From: an uncultured Prevotellaceae bacterium
GTDB lineage: Bacteria; Bacteroidota; Bacteroidia; Bacteroidales; Bacteroidaceae
Length of the DNA stretch: 64,000 nucleotides
Assembly: GCA_945865175.1 (NCBI GenBank)
Contig: CAMBDA010000004.1
Span: 1 to 64,000, forward strand
Direction: 5' to 3'
Position 1 is the stretch's first letter; every line of letters begins with the position of its first letter. The notes beneath the pieces are model-generated. The model had not been told where the DNA came from, did no database searches, and saw only the letters and a program-made list of their open reading frames with translations. This document shows positions 8,201 through 17,036 of this stretch, in pieces. The translations under genes were made by a program, and so were the position numbers.

Positions 8201-11200
8201 TGACGGCATAGTTCACGTTGTTCTCGTCGCTGCGGTCGGCCACGCTCTGCTCTATGCCGCCAAATCCGGCGGTCTCCACCTGGGCCGTCACGTTCACATT
8301 GCCTATGTCGCTCAGCTGCACGCCCAGGTTGCCCTGTGCCGCCCAGCCGCCTTCGTTGGAGAATTCCTGCAGGCGCAGTTCGTTGGCCCACACCTCCACG
8401 CTCTTCACCGTGCGTCCGTTGTTCCTCACACCCACCATGATGGTCTTCACCTCGCCCAGTGTGGGGTTGCCCATGATGGTCACCTTGTTGTTGGGGCGGT
8501 TGGGGTCATAGTCGGAGAAGGCGGCATTGAAACTGGCCGCGCCCAGACTCTGCTGGGTGTTGCGTGCCTTCTTGAGGTTGGTGAAGATGTCAAAGTCGAT
8601 GTCTATCATGTTTTCCTCGGGCCACACAAGTCGCTGGTCGGCAGCCGAATAGCGGTTGTATTTGCTGCCAGGGGCCGTCAGCTGCAGGGGCACCTCATAC
8701 TCGTAGTAGTTGCTCTTGTAGTCCGAACCCAGGCGGATGAAGATGCTGGTCTCGCCGTCCACGGTCTGGGTGGTGTTCTGAGACAAGGCATTGGCATGCA
8801 CAAACATCTGCAGGTGCTTGTACTGTCGCATGTTGTAGTTGCAGTTCTTGTACACGGCCCTGGCATCGCCCGGTGCCAGGTTCTCCACGGTGATGGCCAT
8901 GGACTGCTCGTTGTTCTCCACCAACTGTGTCTGGCTGGGGTCGGTGATGGTGCTGATGCCTGGCGGCAGCACGTAGTTGACAGGCTCCTTGTTGTTGTTC
9001 TCCTCAATGTTGACGGTGCTCACGGTGATGGTGCCGTCGGTGGTGGGAGCCTGGTCGGTATAGAGGGCCTGGCTGTAGGTGCGCCAGTCGCCGTGCACGA
9101 GGTCGAGGGTGGCGAATCGCAGGATGACGTCCTCACTGAAGTGGGTCATGAACATGCGCATGAAGCGGATGCTGGTGAAGTCGGCGATGCCGCCCACCTT
9201 GCTCTCATAGTCAGCGATGGGCACACGGAAAAGGTACCATGTGCACTCCTCCGTACTGCCGTTGCGCAGCGATACGCTGGCCACACGCTTGTCGGCAATA
9301 TAGTTGCGTCCCACCACCATGTCCTCCGGCCGGATGCTGATGCGGTACTGGAAATACTTCTCATATTCGTTGAGCGTATAGTCCTGGTTCAGGTCCTCCA
9401 GGTCGGGCGTGCTCTTCCATGCCGTCTCGTAGGATTCGGGGTTGGTGTCGCTGTCGGCACTGTTGCCCTGGGGCATGTTGATGCGCTTGTAGCGGTCCAG
9501 GATGGAGGTTTGCAGGCGGTCAAAGTCGCTGCCGCGGTAGTAATGGTAGTTGTCGTTGGCCGGGTCGGCCGTCAGGCTGTCATAGACCTGGGCGTTCACG
9601 CGGCCCTGCATCTGGTTCAGGTAATCCTGATAGGTGGAGAAGGTGCGCTCCTCCTCATCGTTGAGTCCGTTGAGTCCCACATCCTGCCGTGCGCGCGAGC
9701 CTGCCTCGTTGTTGAAGGCATAGGTGACGCTGCTGGTGTTGGGCACGCGGCCCCACACCGTTTCGGTGTAGTACTGGCTGTTGCCGTCCACGGGCATTCC
9801 GCTCTCAAAGTATTTCTTGCCGTCCTTGAGGATGTCCTCGCTCACCTCGCCCAGGTTGATGTAGAGGTCGCCCCCGTGGTCGCCGGGCTGGTTCTTCTTG
9901 TAGATAAAGGGGTCCATCATCCAGAACTCCACATACTGGATGTTCTGCGCCTCAAAGTCGGTGTTGTCCATGCGCCTCATCATGCCGCCCCATTTCTCGC
10001 GGGGCTGCTGCAGGCGGCCCTGCTGGTCCACGTCGAGGGTCAGGTTGTAGGGTCCGCGCTCCGTGGGGTAGAAAGCCAGGTTGAGCACGCTCAGACTGGT
10101 GGCGCTGCTGTAGCTGTTCTGTGCCTTCTGGGGGAACAGTTCGCGCTCAAACACCTCGCGCACATAGTGGTTGGAGAGCTGCTGCAGGTCGCTCTTGATG
10201 TGGCTGGGCGTGAGGGTGCTGCTGCGGCGCGTGAAGAGGGGGTCCACATAGTACCATGCCAGCAGGGCGCGATTGAAGCCATAGCGGGTGTCGCCGGTGA
10301 GCTTGCTCTCGGCAAACATCGAAGGGGTGCTGGAGATGGTCCAGTAGGTAGGTTGCGAGATGCTGGTCTTCTGGCTGCTGCTCTCAAAGTCGTCCAGATA
10401 GGAGGCACCGCCCTGTATGCGGTTGTTCTGTCCGGCCACCAGCTGGGCAAACTCGCCGCTGAAGGTAATCAGACTGGGCTGGCTGCAGGATACCAGGGGC
10501 AGTTTGTCCACCATGTTGGTGAGCCACTGGCTTTCACGTTTCCAGTTGATGTGTGCGCCCCACAGGGTGTTCTTCAGGGGTTCGCTGCCCATGTTCACCT
10601 TGGTGGTGAGGGGTTGTTCGTTCAGGAACATCAGCGTACCGCCGATGGTCAGGTTCTTGCTGGCCTCATAGTCCAGGTTCACGCCCAGCATGGTCTTGCG
10701 CTGCATGCCGTAGTTGTCGTTGCTTTCCACGCTGGCGTTCACCTTGGTGCCTGCGTCCAGGATGCTCTGGTTGATGATGGTCACCCGGCCCATGCTGTAG
10801 TCCACCAGGTAGTCGCTGTTTTCGGTGAGTGTTACGCCGCCCGCCGTCACCACCACCGACCCCGGTGCGATATTGGTGACGCCCAGGTCTATCTCGCTGC
10901 TGTTGCTGCCCGTGTACTGGCCCGTGAGCAGAAACTTGTCGTGCTCCGCAATCTGGCGGGCCACGGTCTTGGTACTGTCATACAGTTCGGGGAAGCAATA
11001 CTTGTCGGCCAGTGCGTCGTTGCCTATCCAGTTGCGCAGATGGGCTCCGAAGGGCTCGGCCACGGGGAAGATGATGCGCCCCTTGTAGATGGTGTAGCCC
11101 TCCACATAGTCGAAGAGGCCGTTGCTGTTGATGTTGTTGTTGGCATCCAGGCGGTCCAGGTTCATGGCCCGCAGCAAGGTGGTGTTCTTGAGCTTCTCCT

Positions 11201-13016
11201 CGGGCAGATAGGTGAGGTACACGCCGCTGCTGTCGCTCTGGTACTTCACGTCCATGCGGAATTTCTCCTTAGACAGTGTGGAGGCGCCCAGATTGTACAC
11301 GTTCTTCATCATCAGCCGCCAGTAGGGCGACCTGGGGCTGCCCGTGGTACCCTTGAGCAGTTTCACGTAGAGGGCATCGGTGTTGCTGGAGACATCGGCT
11401 GCAAACTCGCCCACCTGATAGGTGACGCCGCCATAGGTGTATTCATAGGCCACGGCCAGCACGTCATCGGTCTGCAGGGTGGTGTTGAGACTCACATAGC
11501 CCAGGGCACTGTTCACATTATATTCGCTGCTCGAGAGCAGGCGGGCGCTCTGCAGCTTCTCATAGTCCACCGACCCCTCAAAGCCGTTGATGCCGTCGAG
11601 CACGGTGGTGGCCCGGCTGATGTCGCGGGCCTCGGGATAGTTGTTCACCAGCATGGAATACAGGCTGTTGGCCCTATTGGCGGGTGCGCGGTAGTCGCCG
11701 TTCACCGTCCACAGCTCATTGCTCAGACAGGTGATTTCGCCCAGGTCGGACAGGGCGATGATGTTGCGGTTATTGGTGGTGCTGGCCGTCTTGTTGGTGA
11801 CCCATATCTCCACACGCTTGATGGTGATGCCGCTGGCGATATTGGGCAGCGACTGCATGTTCTTGTCATACTGTTCCCTGAAGAAATGGTTCAGGAAGAA
11901 GTGGCGGTTCTCCTCATATTCGGTGGCACTGAACTCGAAGGGGTGCGTCTGGGCACCGCCCTTGCTGCTCACGCTCTTGCTGGCGCTCTTCTTCTGGCTC
12001 ACCACGGTCTGCATCCTCAGTTTGCCGAACTGCAGGTCGGTGCGAAGGCCGAACAGGCTGCTCACACCCGTCACCAGCCCCATGTTGCTGGGAAACGACA
12101 CATTGCCGGCCTCTATGAGTTTGATGATGTCGTCCTCCTTGCCGTCATACTTGAGTTTGAGGTTCTGCGCGTCATAGTCGAAGGTGGACTCGGTGTTGTA
12201 GTTGAGGTTCATGTTCACCTTGTCGCCCACCTTTCCCGTAAGCGTGAAATTGATTTTCTCGTCGAAGTCGAAGCCGAAGGTCTTGCGACGGTTGGCGGCC
12301 AGTGCCGGGTTGTTCACGTTTTTCATGTTGGCCCCCATCTTCAGTTCTGCGCTTCCCTGGGTCTTGATCTGCACCCCGCCCGGACCGAAGATTTTCTCCG
12401 CAGGTCCCAGGTCAAACTTCATGTCGGTAAAGTCGAACTTGTCCTTCCCTTCTGTTTCAAAGGCTTCGGCATTCTTCTGCCGGTAGTAGCGGCGCATACT
12501 CTCGCGGATGCTCCATTGCTGGTATTCCTCGGGAGTCATCAGCAGGGGAGCGTTCAGGTAAGAGAGCGACATGCCCGGCTGATAGCCCAGCGGATTGGTG
12601 CCCAGCAGGCTGCCCATCGGGGTGAAGGTGGACGTCTGCCCGCTTTTGCCCGTGCCCGTGGCAGACGTGGAGGCGGAAGGCCGGGCATTCTGGCCTGTTC
12701 CCTTGTTGCCCTTCGTATCGTCGGGACTGCCCAGGGTGGTACCTATGGTATAGGTATTGTCCTTCTCGTCATAGGTGACCTGGGTCTTCAGGTTCTCCGG
12801 GTCGCGCAGGTCGGCAGTCTTCTGTTTCACGTCCTTCTGGTTGTCTGTGCCCGTGCGCTTTACCGTATAGCGTGGCTTCCTCGATTTGGCGGTGTCGGCA
12901 GGAACAGCAGAAGCCGGATTCGCTGGGGCATAGGAATCCGACATGCTGACAGCTGCCTGCAGAAGGCCTGCACTCACTGTCAACATCACCAAAGCGATGA
13001 TTTTGCGCATGCTCAT
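5205..13016 (-). CDS. sprA: SprA/Sov, outer-membrane translocon of the type 9 secretion system
   Basis: SprA is the very large beta-barrel pore through which T9SS cargo crosses the outer membrane. This copy has 2603 residues, in the family range of about 2400-2500 plus. The start is taken at ATG 13016 (or 13010), just before the signal peptide MRKIIALVMLTVSAGLLQA; an ATG at 13112 would put 32 polar residues in front of it. After a Pro/Ser-rich segment come NPLGYQPGMSLSYLN and the EYQQWS stretch typical of the SprA start, then thousands of bases of amphipathic strand pattern. A Lys/Glu-rich predicted coiled coil sits at about residues 1935-1995. A long frame on the opposite strand is a composition shadow. 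The C10 peptidase downstream of ruvA is a plausible T9SS client. Confidence 0.95.
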   Translation of the reverse strand: MSMRKIIALVMLTVSAGLLQAAVSMSDSYAPANPASAVPADTAKSRKPRYTVKRTGTDNQKDVKQKTADLRDPENLKTQVTYDEKDNTYTIGTTLGSPDDTKGNKGTGQNARPSASTSATGTGKSGQTSTFTPMGSLLGTNPLGYQPGMSLSYLNAPLLMTPEEYQQWSIRESMRRYYRQKNAEAFETEGKDKFDFTDMKFDLGPAEKIFGPGGVQIKTQGSAELKMGANMKNVNNPALAANRRKTFGFDFDEKINFTLTGKVGDKVNMNLNYNTESTFDYDAQNLKLKYDGKEDDIIKLIEAGNVSFPSNMGLVTGVSSLFGLRTDLQFGKLRMQTVVSQKKSASKSVSSKGGAQTHPFEFSATEYEENRHFFLNHFFREQYDKNMQSLPNIASGITIKRVEIWVTNKTASTTNNRNIIALSDLGEITCLSNELWTVNGDYRAPANRANSLYSMLVNNYPEARDISRATTVLDGINGFEGSVDYEKLQSARLLSSSEYNVNSALGYVSLNTTLQTDDVLAVAYEYTYGGVTYQVGEFAADVSSNTDALYVKLLKGTTGSPRSPYWRLMMKNVYNLGASTLSKEKFRMDVKYQSDSSGVYLTYLPEEKLKNTTLLRAMNLDRLDANNNINSNGLFDYVEGYTIYKGRIIFPVAEPFGAHLRNWIGNDALADKYCFPELYDSTKTVARQIAEHDKFLLTGQYTGSNSSEIDLGVTNIAPGSVVVTAGGVTLTENSDYLVDYSMGRVTIINQSILDAGTKVNASVESNDNYGMQRKTMLGVNLDYEASKNLTIGGTLMFLNEQPLTTKVNMGSEPLKNTLWGAHINWKRESQWLTNMVDKLPLVSCSQPSLITFSGEFAQLVAGQNNRIQGGASYLDDFESSSQKTSISQPTYWTISSTPSMFAESKLTGDTRYGFNRALLAWYYVDPLFTRRSSTLTPSHIKSDLQQLSNHYVREVFERELFPQKAQNSYSSATSLSVLNLAFYPTERGPYNLTLDVDQQGRLQQPREKWGGMMRRMDNTDFEAQNIQYVEFWMMDPFIYKKNQPGDHGGDLYINLGEVSEDILKDGKKYFESGMPVDGNSQYYTETVWGRVPNTSSVTYAFNNEAGSRARQDVGLNGLNDEEERTFSTYQDYLNQMQGRVNAQVYDSLTADPANDNYHYYRGSDFDRLQTSILDRYKRINMPQGNSADSDTNPESYETAWKSTPDLEDLNQDYTLNEYEKYFQYRISIRPEDMVVGRNYIADKRVASVSLRNGSTEECTWYLFRVPIADYESKVGGIADFTSIRFMRMFMTHFSEDVILRFATLDLVHGDWRTYSQALYTDQAPTTDGTITVSTVNIEENNNKEPVNYVLPPGISTITDPSQTQLVENNEQSMAITVENLAPGDARAVYKNCNYNMRQYKHLQMFVHANALSQNTTQTVDGETSIFIRLGSDYKSNYYEYEVPLQLTAPGSKYNRYSAADQRLVWPEENMIDIDFDIFTNLKKARNTQQSLGAASFNAAFSDYDPNRPNNKVTIMGNPTLGEVKTIMVGVRNNGRTVKSVEVWANELRLQEFSNEGGWAAQGNLGVQLSDIGNVNVTAQVETAGFGGIEQSVADRSDENNVNYAVTTSIDLGRLLPEKAKVSVPLYYSYSRETIKPKYNPFDTDMLLQDALDALATKAEKDSLETLTTHRENSKNLSFSGIRVNVGTKKHPMPYDPRNFSFNYSHSSRSVEGETTVYEHEKTWKGGMNYSWSPNWKAWEPFKNLKSKSKWLQIVKDQNLSFAPQSLTFSTDLVRNYYELQERDLENLQSPAQLPVSFSQNFLWNRSFQLRWDIFKALHFTFQSSTRAEVEEPYMQVNKDLYPDRYDAWKDSVRHSLRHFGRPLDYSQQSQLSYKIPINRIPILDWVTADAAYTANYSWKRGAELEGGRTLGNNINTQRTVNLNGRLALETLYNHSSFLKEANKRFSASNARSEANKKVQEKKRDDEAKRKQKEAEAEALQKAREESEKTGVPLDTILARRQQTNAKGVTAQKVPARKVKGFVKEIVLFPDSQLVVKHDQKSNRLRVSALDSTGHPVKIRYKRVDETTLRIKNNPADTTKLRLNIIALPKREETKWYTWAQAGARLLMMVRNVSVSYRNTYNLSLPGFLPDVGDMLGQRKGADHVFSPGLDFGFGLVGDSYIERAKDRGWLLCADSVSTPATTARTEDVQIKATLEPLTDLKIDLNMSRTMGRNKSIQYMYVGNPTTQSGSFNMTTISIRTAFRSQGNAGNGYRSKTFSDLQHYLDIFQQRVENRYVGTQYPAATGLKGDFDPANGTVDKYGADVMIPAFLAAYTGGDAHKASLDLFPSLAKMLPNWSLTYKGLGNLPWVRDHFKSVTLTHAYKSVYTIGSYNSYSAWIETMGSGGSMGYVLGTTTGQYQPSSVYDISTVSLNESFSPLLGLNLTFTNNMTLKVEYKSTRVATLSVTSAQVNETSSKDMVIGWGYKINDFKLSTLFGGKKASQRQNRNSQRKTSAKDKTKDQQTAGAVTATSKRNTFAHDLNLRFDFSLRNQSAYRRDLQTSLSEATSGSKAFKTSASIEYSVSKMVSLSMYYDRQRSQPLLSSSAYPTITQDFGLSMKFSLTR

Positions 13017-13153
13017 ATTTATATAACGTAGGTAGCGCCCATTTATTTTGCTCCCTCTCGTTTTTTTCTTCGCATTCGCCCCGTCCATCAGACAATTCCA
13101 AAACACCCTCATCGGATAAAATAAAATCAGCTGCTAGGGAAAGGTTTCGTATA

Positions 13154-13215
13154 GCTACCCAACTGGGAAAAAATTGCTGCCCAGTTGGATAGCAAAATTT
13201 CTCCAGTTGGGTAGC
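13154..13215. repeat. Three copies of a CCAGTTGGGTAGC motif between sprA and ruvA
   Basis: GCTACCCAACTGGG (13154-13167) is followed by its near-perfect inverse CCCAGTTGGATAGC (13180-13193, one mismatch). A third copy in the inverse orientation, CCAGTTGGGTAGC, is at 13203-13215. The last two copies start 22 bases apart, about two helical turns, and both are followed by AAAA. The cluster lies in the 388-base spacer between divergent sprA and ruvA, as an operator would. A dispersed repeat is the alternative. I see no gene in this spacer. Confidence 0.7.
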
Positions 13216-13367
13216 AAAAACGGCCTATTTGCCCCTTTGCCGATTCTGTCCATATTTTTTCATGTGCCTCCCTTACCTGCCCCACGCCGCCACCCGCTAC
13301 ACGGGGAAAAAGACAGACTGCAGACAGTTTTTATCGCCCCGCAGGCCCTTTATTCGGGAATTTTGTG

Positions 13368-13375
13368 TAAATTTG
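13368..13375 (+). promoter_or_regulatory. -7 box (TAAATTTG) of the ruvA operon
   Basis: TAAATTTGC fits TAnnTTTG and lies 29 bases before ATG 13405. It would drive ruvA and the two genes behind it. Confidence 0.65.
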
Positions 13376-13404
13376 CAACACCAACACATATCTTACACAT
13401 TACA

Positions 13405-14004
13405 ATGATTGAATACCTACACGGACAACTGACCGAAATCACACCCGCCCTGGCCATTGTGGAATGCGGTGGCGTGGGGTACGGCGTGAACATATCGCTC
13501 AACACCTACAGCAGCATACAGCAGCAGAAAGAGGTGAAGCTGTGGATTACGGAAATTATCAGGGAGGACACCCACCAGCTGTGGGGCTTTGCAGGACGCA
13601 TCGAACGCGCGCTCTTCCTCCTGCTCACCAGCGTGAGCGGCATAGGATCCGGCACGGCACGCCTGGTGCTCAATGCCATGACACCCGCCGACCTGTGCAA
13701 TGTCATCAGCGAGGGAAACGACAAGATGCTGAAACAGGTGAAGGGCATAGGCCCCAAGGCCGCACAGCGCATCATCGTGGAGCTGAAGGACAAGATAGGC
13801 TCGCTGGGCATGGAAGCACAGACACAGAGCACGGGCGGCAAAACGCAGGATGTCAACCGCGAAGTACTGGAAGAGGCTGTGTCGGCCCTCACCATGCTGG
13901 GCTTCCCCCCCGCCGCCTCCCACAAGGTGGCTGTGCAGTTGCTACGCGAACATCCCGAGGCTCCTGTGGAGCAGGTCATCAAATGGGCACTGAAAATCCT
14001 GTAA
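13405..14004 (+). CDS. ruvA: Holliday junction branch migration protein RuvA
   Basis: RuvA is the DNA-binding subunit of the RuvAB branch-migration complex that processes Holliday junctions. The 199-residue product matches family length. It begins MIEYLHGQL with the OB-fold (GGVGYGVNIS, residues 1-64). It continues with two helix-hairpin-helix motifs (LTSVSGIGSGTA and VKGIGPKAAQRIIVELK) and ends in the flexible-linked domain III (EAVSALTMLGF) that contacts RuvB. ATG 13405 is chosen because it begins the canonical OB-fold strand. The frame extends upstream only through the promoter. ruvB is not adjacent. Confidence 0.96.
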   Translation: MIEYLHGQLTEITPALAIVECGGVGYGVNISLNTYSSIQQQKEVKLWITEIIREDTHQLWGFAGRIERALFLLLTSVSGIGSGTARLVLNAMTPADLCNVISEGNDKMLKQVKGIGPKAAQRIIVELKDKIGSLGMEAQTQSTGGKTQDVNREVLEEAVSALTMLGFPPAASHKVAVQLLREHPEAPVEQVIKWALKIL

Positions 14005-14009
14005 GCGCA

Positions 14010-15938
14010 ATGTGGTGGCGGATGAGTATGCTAGTGGCGGTGTGGCTGTGTATCACCCTCCATACCGGAGCCACCGACTCCCTGCTGTGGCAGCGAGGAG
14101 GCATGCGTGTGCAGCGCTTGCGGGCACGCAGGGGCTTTCGCATCACCACTGCCGACCCCGTACATCCCCGCCTGCTGGCCTATGCACCGGAAGGTGACTG
14201 GGAAAAGGCTGTGCAGCACCCCGTGGTCCGATGGATAATGGCACAATACGAACGGGGCGTCCGCCCCACAGGCCCTGTCATCCGCATGACCGACTGCCCC
14301 ACGCGTGTGGAACCGCTGCTCACCGACCGCTGGCACCAGTTTGCGCCCTACAACAGCCTCACGCCTCTGATTGACGGACAGCATTGTGCCACTGGCTGTG
14401 TGGCACACGCCATGGCCCAGGTGATTCGCTACCACCGCTTTGCTGCCTGTCAGGGTAGCCACACCTACGTAGATTCGCTGGGATGCGGCCAGACACTCAC
14501 CGCCCTGTTCCCTCCCGAAGGGTACCGCTTCGACCAGATGCTCGACACCTACGATGACGGCCGCCGCTACACCGCCCAGGAGCTGGAGGCGGTGTGCCAG
14601 CTGCTGAGCCACTGCGGCATAGCCGTAGACATGACCTATGGGGTGGCCTCCAGCAGTGCGCAGAGTGCCCTGCAGCCCGTGGCGCTCTCCACCTGGTTTG
14701 GCTACGACGAAGGCATGCAGCTGCTCTATCGCGACTATTACCGCACCATGGAATGGGACGACATGCTCAAGCGCGAACTGGCTGCCGGAAGACCCGTACT
14801 CATGAGTGCCCATTCGCCCTCGCTGGGACATGCCTTCTGCTGCGACGGATACGACGAGAACGGACTTTTCCATCTCAATCTGGGCATGGGCGGGGAGGCC
14901 GACGGATACTACTTCCTGCCTCATCTCACCCCCAAGCAGCCCGAATGGTACGACCCCGACGAGGCCGAGGGGGGGATGAACCTGCTGCAATACATCACCA
15001 TCGGCATACAGCCCGCACTGCCGGACAGCCACCATGCACCCCGCCGACATGCCCTTGCCCTGGACCGGCTGGAGGCCATGAGCGACTCATGCAAAAGGGG
15101 TGAGGCCAGGGTGGCGGTCCGTCAGCTCACCAATGTGGGATGGAACCACTATGAAGGCACAGTGGCCCTGTGGATGGAAAAGGACGGCACACTGCTGACA
15201 CCCGTGGCCAGCTGCCCGATAAGTCTGCCGCCCACCCACCGTCAGGACACCACTTTTTCCGACACGCTCCTGCTCCTCATCCCCCAGTCGCTGCCCGAGG
15301 GGCACTATCGGCTGGTGCCCTGCTTCCAGGAGGAGAACGGGGAATGGCAGGAGGTGCGCACCAGCATAGGCACCCCCAACTATCTGCTGGCCCATCTGCA
15401 CGGGCAGGACCTTCGCCTGAAGCCCGACACAGCGGCATGGGCCACCCTGCAACTGCAGGAATACCTTTTCCCCGACACCATCACATGCAACACGCGTCCA
15501 CGCTTCTCCTTCACCCTGAAAAACGGAGACACGCCCTTCTGCGGGCGGTTCTATGTGTTGATGCAGCCTACGGAAGACCCTGAAAGCATGCACTGCATCC
15601 AGTACCAGGGCCTGTATCTGGAGCCGGGAGAGACCACCACCCGCCTGTTCCAGCGCACACGTATTCCCCTGGCCGCCGGACGCTACAGCCTGCGGCTGGG
15701 CTACGAAGCCACTCTGCTCACCGACACCATCCTGTGGATGACCCCGGAGCCTGTGAAAGAGGTGGAAGTGGTGGCTGGGGAGAGCACCATCCTGCCCGTC
15801 ACGGCAACAGGCAGCAGCGCCCAGGATGCACGCTACGACCTGAACGGACGCCGCCTGCCACCACACAGCCATCACAAGGGCGTGTGCCTGAGGCGGAAGG
15901 ACGGACTATACAAGAAAACAATCAGTCAAACAGAATAA
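14010..15938 (+). CDS. C10 (streptopain/SpeB-like) family cysteine peptidase, secreted
   Basis: The 642-residue protein has an N-terminal signal-like segment (MWWRMSMLVAVWLCITLHTGA). The peptidase domain carries the nucleophile in HCATGCVAHAMAQ (Cys130), the general base in GHAFCCDGYD (His274) and the following Asn290. Family members normally have Trp after that Asn (NWGWGG); here it is NLGMGG. A beta-sandwich-rich C-terminal half follows, ending in ARYDLNGRRL, a GVCLRRKDGL stretch and a basic tail that looks like a T9SS-type C-terminal signal. It starts 5 bases after ruvA and 16 bases precede cysQ, so the three probably share a transcript. Activity is likely but the Trp loss leaves some doubt. 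Confidence 0.88.
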   Translation: MWWRMSMLVAVWLCITLHTGATDSLLWQRGGMRVQRLRARRGFRITTADPVHPRLLAYAPEGDWEKAVQHPVVRWIMAQYERGVRPTGPVIRMTDCPTRVEPLLTDRWHQFAPYNSLTPLIDGQHCATGCVAHAMAQVIRYHRFAACQGSHTYVDSLGCGQTLTALFPPEGYRFDQMLDTYDDGRRYTAQELEAVCQLLSHCGIAVDMTYGVASSSAQSALQPVALSTWFGYDEGMQLLYRDYYRTMEWDDMLKRELAAGRPVLMSAHSPSLGHAFCCDGYDENGLFHLNLGMGGEADGYYFLPHLTPKQPEWYDPDEAEGGMNLLQYITIGIQPALPDSHHAPRRHALALDRLEAMSDSCKRGEARVAVRQLTNVGWNHYEGTVALWMEKDGTLLTPVASCPISLPPTHRQDTTFSDTLLLLIPQSLPEGHYRLVPCFQEENGEWQEVRTSIGTPNYLLAHLHGQDLRLKPDTAAWATLQLQEYLFPDTITCNTRPRFSFTLKNGDTPFCGRFYVLMQPTEDPESMHCIQYQGLYLEPGETTTRLFQRTRIPLAAGRYSLRLGYEATLLTDTILWMTPEPVKEVEVVAGESTILPVTATGSSAQDARYDLNGRRLPPHSHHKGVCLRRKDGLYKKTISQTE

Positions 15939-15954
15939 AAAACAAACACTGAAT

Positions 15955-16761
15955 ATGGATTACCCAACACTCTTATCCACTGCACTGCAGGCCGCCATTC
16001 ATGCCGGCGCAGACATCATGCACATCTATACCGACCCCAACCAGGACTTCGGCATTGAAAAGAAGGCCGACAACAGTCCGCTCACACTGGCCGACAAGGC
16101 CGCCCACAGGCGCATCATGGAATACCTCTCCGACACGGGCATCCCCGTACTGAGCGAGGAGGGCAAGCACCTGCCCTACAGCCAGCGCCGGAGCTGGGAC
16201 AGGCTGTGGATAGTGGACCCACTGGACGGCACCAAGGAATTTATCAAGAAGAACGGGGAGTTTACGGTCAACATCGCGCTGGTAGAGAATCAGGTGCCCG
16301 TGATGGGAGTCATCTATGTGCCCGCACGGGACATCCTGTACTGGGGATGGGGCCAGGGTGCCTTCAGGACCCTTTGCCCCTGCAGCCTGCCGTTCCCCCA
16401 CCCCAGCACGCTCATGGCACAGGCCGAACCCATGCCGCTGGCCGACAGCCGCCACGACGACTATGTGGTGGTGGCCTCGCGTTCCCATCTCACACCCGAA
16501 ACACAGCTCTTCATCGACGAAATGCAACGGCTGCACTCCCAGGTGCGCACGGTGAGCAGTGGCAGCAGCATCAAGATATGTATGGTGGCCGAGGGCACGG
16601 CGGATGCCTATCCCCGTTATGCGCCCACGATGGAATGGGACACCGCAGCTGGCGATGCCATTGCCAGGGCAGCAGGCCGCAGCGTCACCGACTCTGCCAC
16701 GGGCCTGCCCCTTCTGTACAACAAGGAGAATCTGCTGAACCCCTGGTTCCTGGTAGATTAG
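15955..16761 (+). CDS. cysQ: 3'(2'),5'-bisphosphate nucleotidase CysQ
   Basis: CysQ dephosphorylates 3'-phosphoadenosine 5'-phosphate to AMP, recycling the by-product of sulfate assimilation and sulfation. The 268-residue protein shows the inositol-monophosphatase fold motifs: an SEEG metal ligand segment near residue 65, DPLDGTKEF near residues 85-93 and WDTAAGDAI near residue 224. In many Bacteroidales, cysQ leads a cysCDN sulfate-activation cluster. Here it stands last behind ruvA and the peptidase, and no such cluster follows. Confidence 0.94.
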   Translation: MDYPTLLSTALQAAIHAGADIMHIYTDPNQDFGIEKKADNSPLTLADKAAHRRIMEYLSDTGIPVLSEEGKHLPYSQRRSWDRLWIVDPLDGTKEFIKKNGEFTVNIALVENQVPVMGVIYVPARDILYWGWGQGAFRTLCPCSLPFPHPSTLMAQAEPMPLADSRHDDYVVVASRSHLTPETQLFIDEMQRLHSQVRTVSSGSSIKICMVAEGTADAYPRYAPTMEWDTAAGDAIARAAGRSVTDSATGLPLLYNKENLLNPWFLVD

Positions 16762-16846
16762 ACATCGGGGGTGAATGCCGCACCATCTTCCTGATGTCAT
16801 CCACCCCCACTGTCGGGCGCAGCGAACCCCACGTTTCAACCAACCG

Positions 16847-16885
16847 GCCCCCGAAAGCATGACTACGGTGATGACTTTCGGGGGC
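16847..16885. terminator. Strong hairpin downstream of cysQ
   Basis: An 11-bp perfect stem, GCCCCCGAAAG (16847-16857) with CTTTCGGGGGC (16875-16885), encloses a 17-nt loop. No clear T-run follows in either direction, so termination is plausible but not certain. The 275-base gap 16762-17036 holds this and one further hairpin and no gene. Confidence 0.4.
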
Positions 16886-16962
16886 TCACCGATGAGAGGG
16901 AAAGCATGGTAGTCCCGTTTTGCCCCTGTAAGCAGGGTGTTCAAAACAGCCTCATAAGAAAC

Positions 16963-17010
16963 AGCCCCAGCGATGGGAGGAGAAAAAACTACCTGCCTTA
17001 CGCTGGGGCT
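16963..17010 (-). terminator. Hairpin at the end of the minus-strand secA operon
   Basis: AGCCCCAGCG (16963-16972) pairs with CGCTGGGGCT (17001-17010) across a 28-nt loop. On the minus strand it is followed by GTTTCTTATG, a weak U-tract. It lies 27 bases beyond the stop of the last gene of the minus-strand group. Confidence 0.4.
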
Positions 17011-17036
17011 GTGCCGGGATGGGAGTGTCCCTGGAA

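Noticed and set aside
8796-13031. Open frame of 1411 codons on the plus strand opposite sprA
   Set aside because: It is exactly antisense to sprA, rich in Val, His, Leu, Gly and Ala without motifs or signal peptide. Strong third-base GC in sprA explains the lack of antisense stops.
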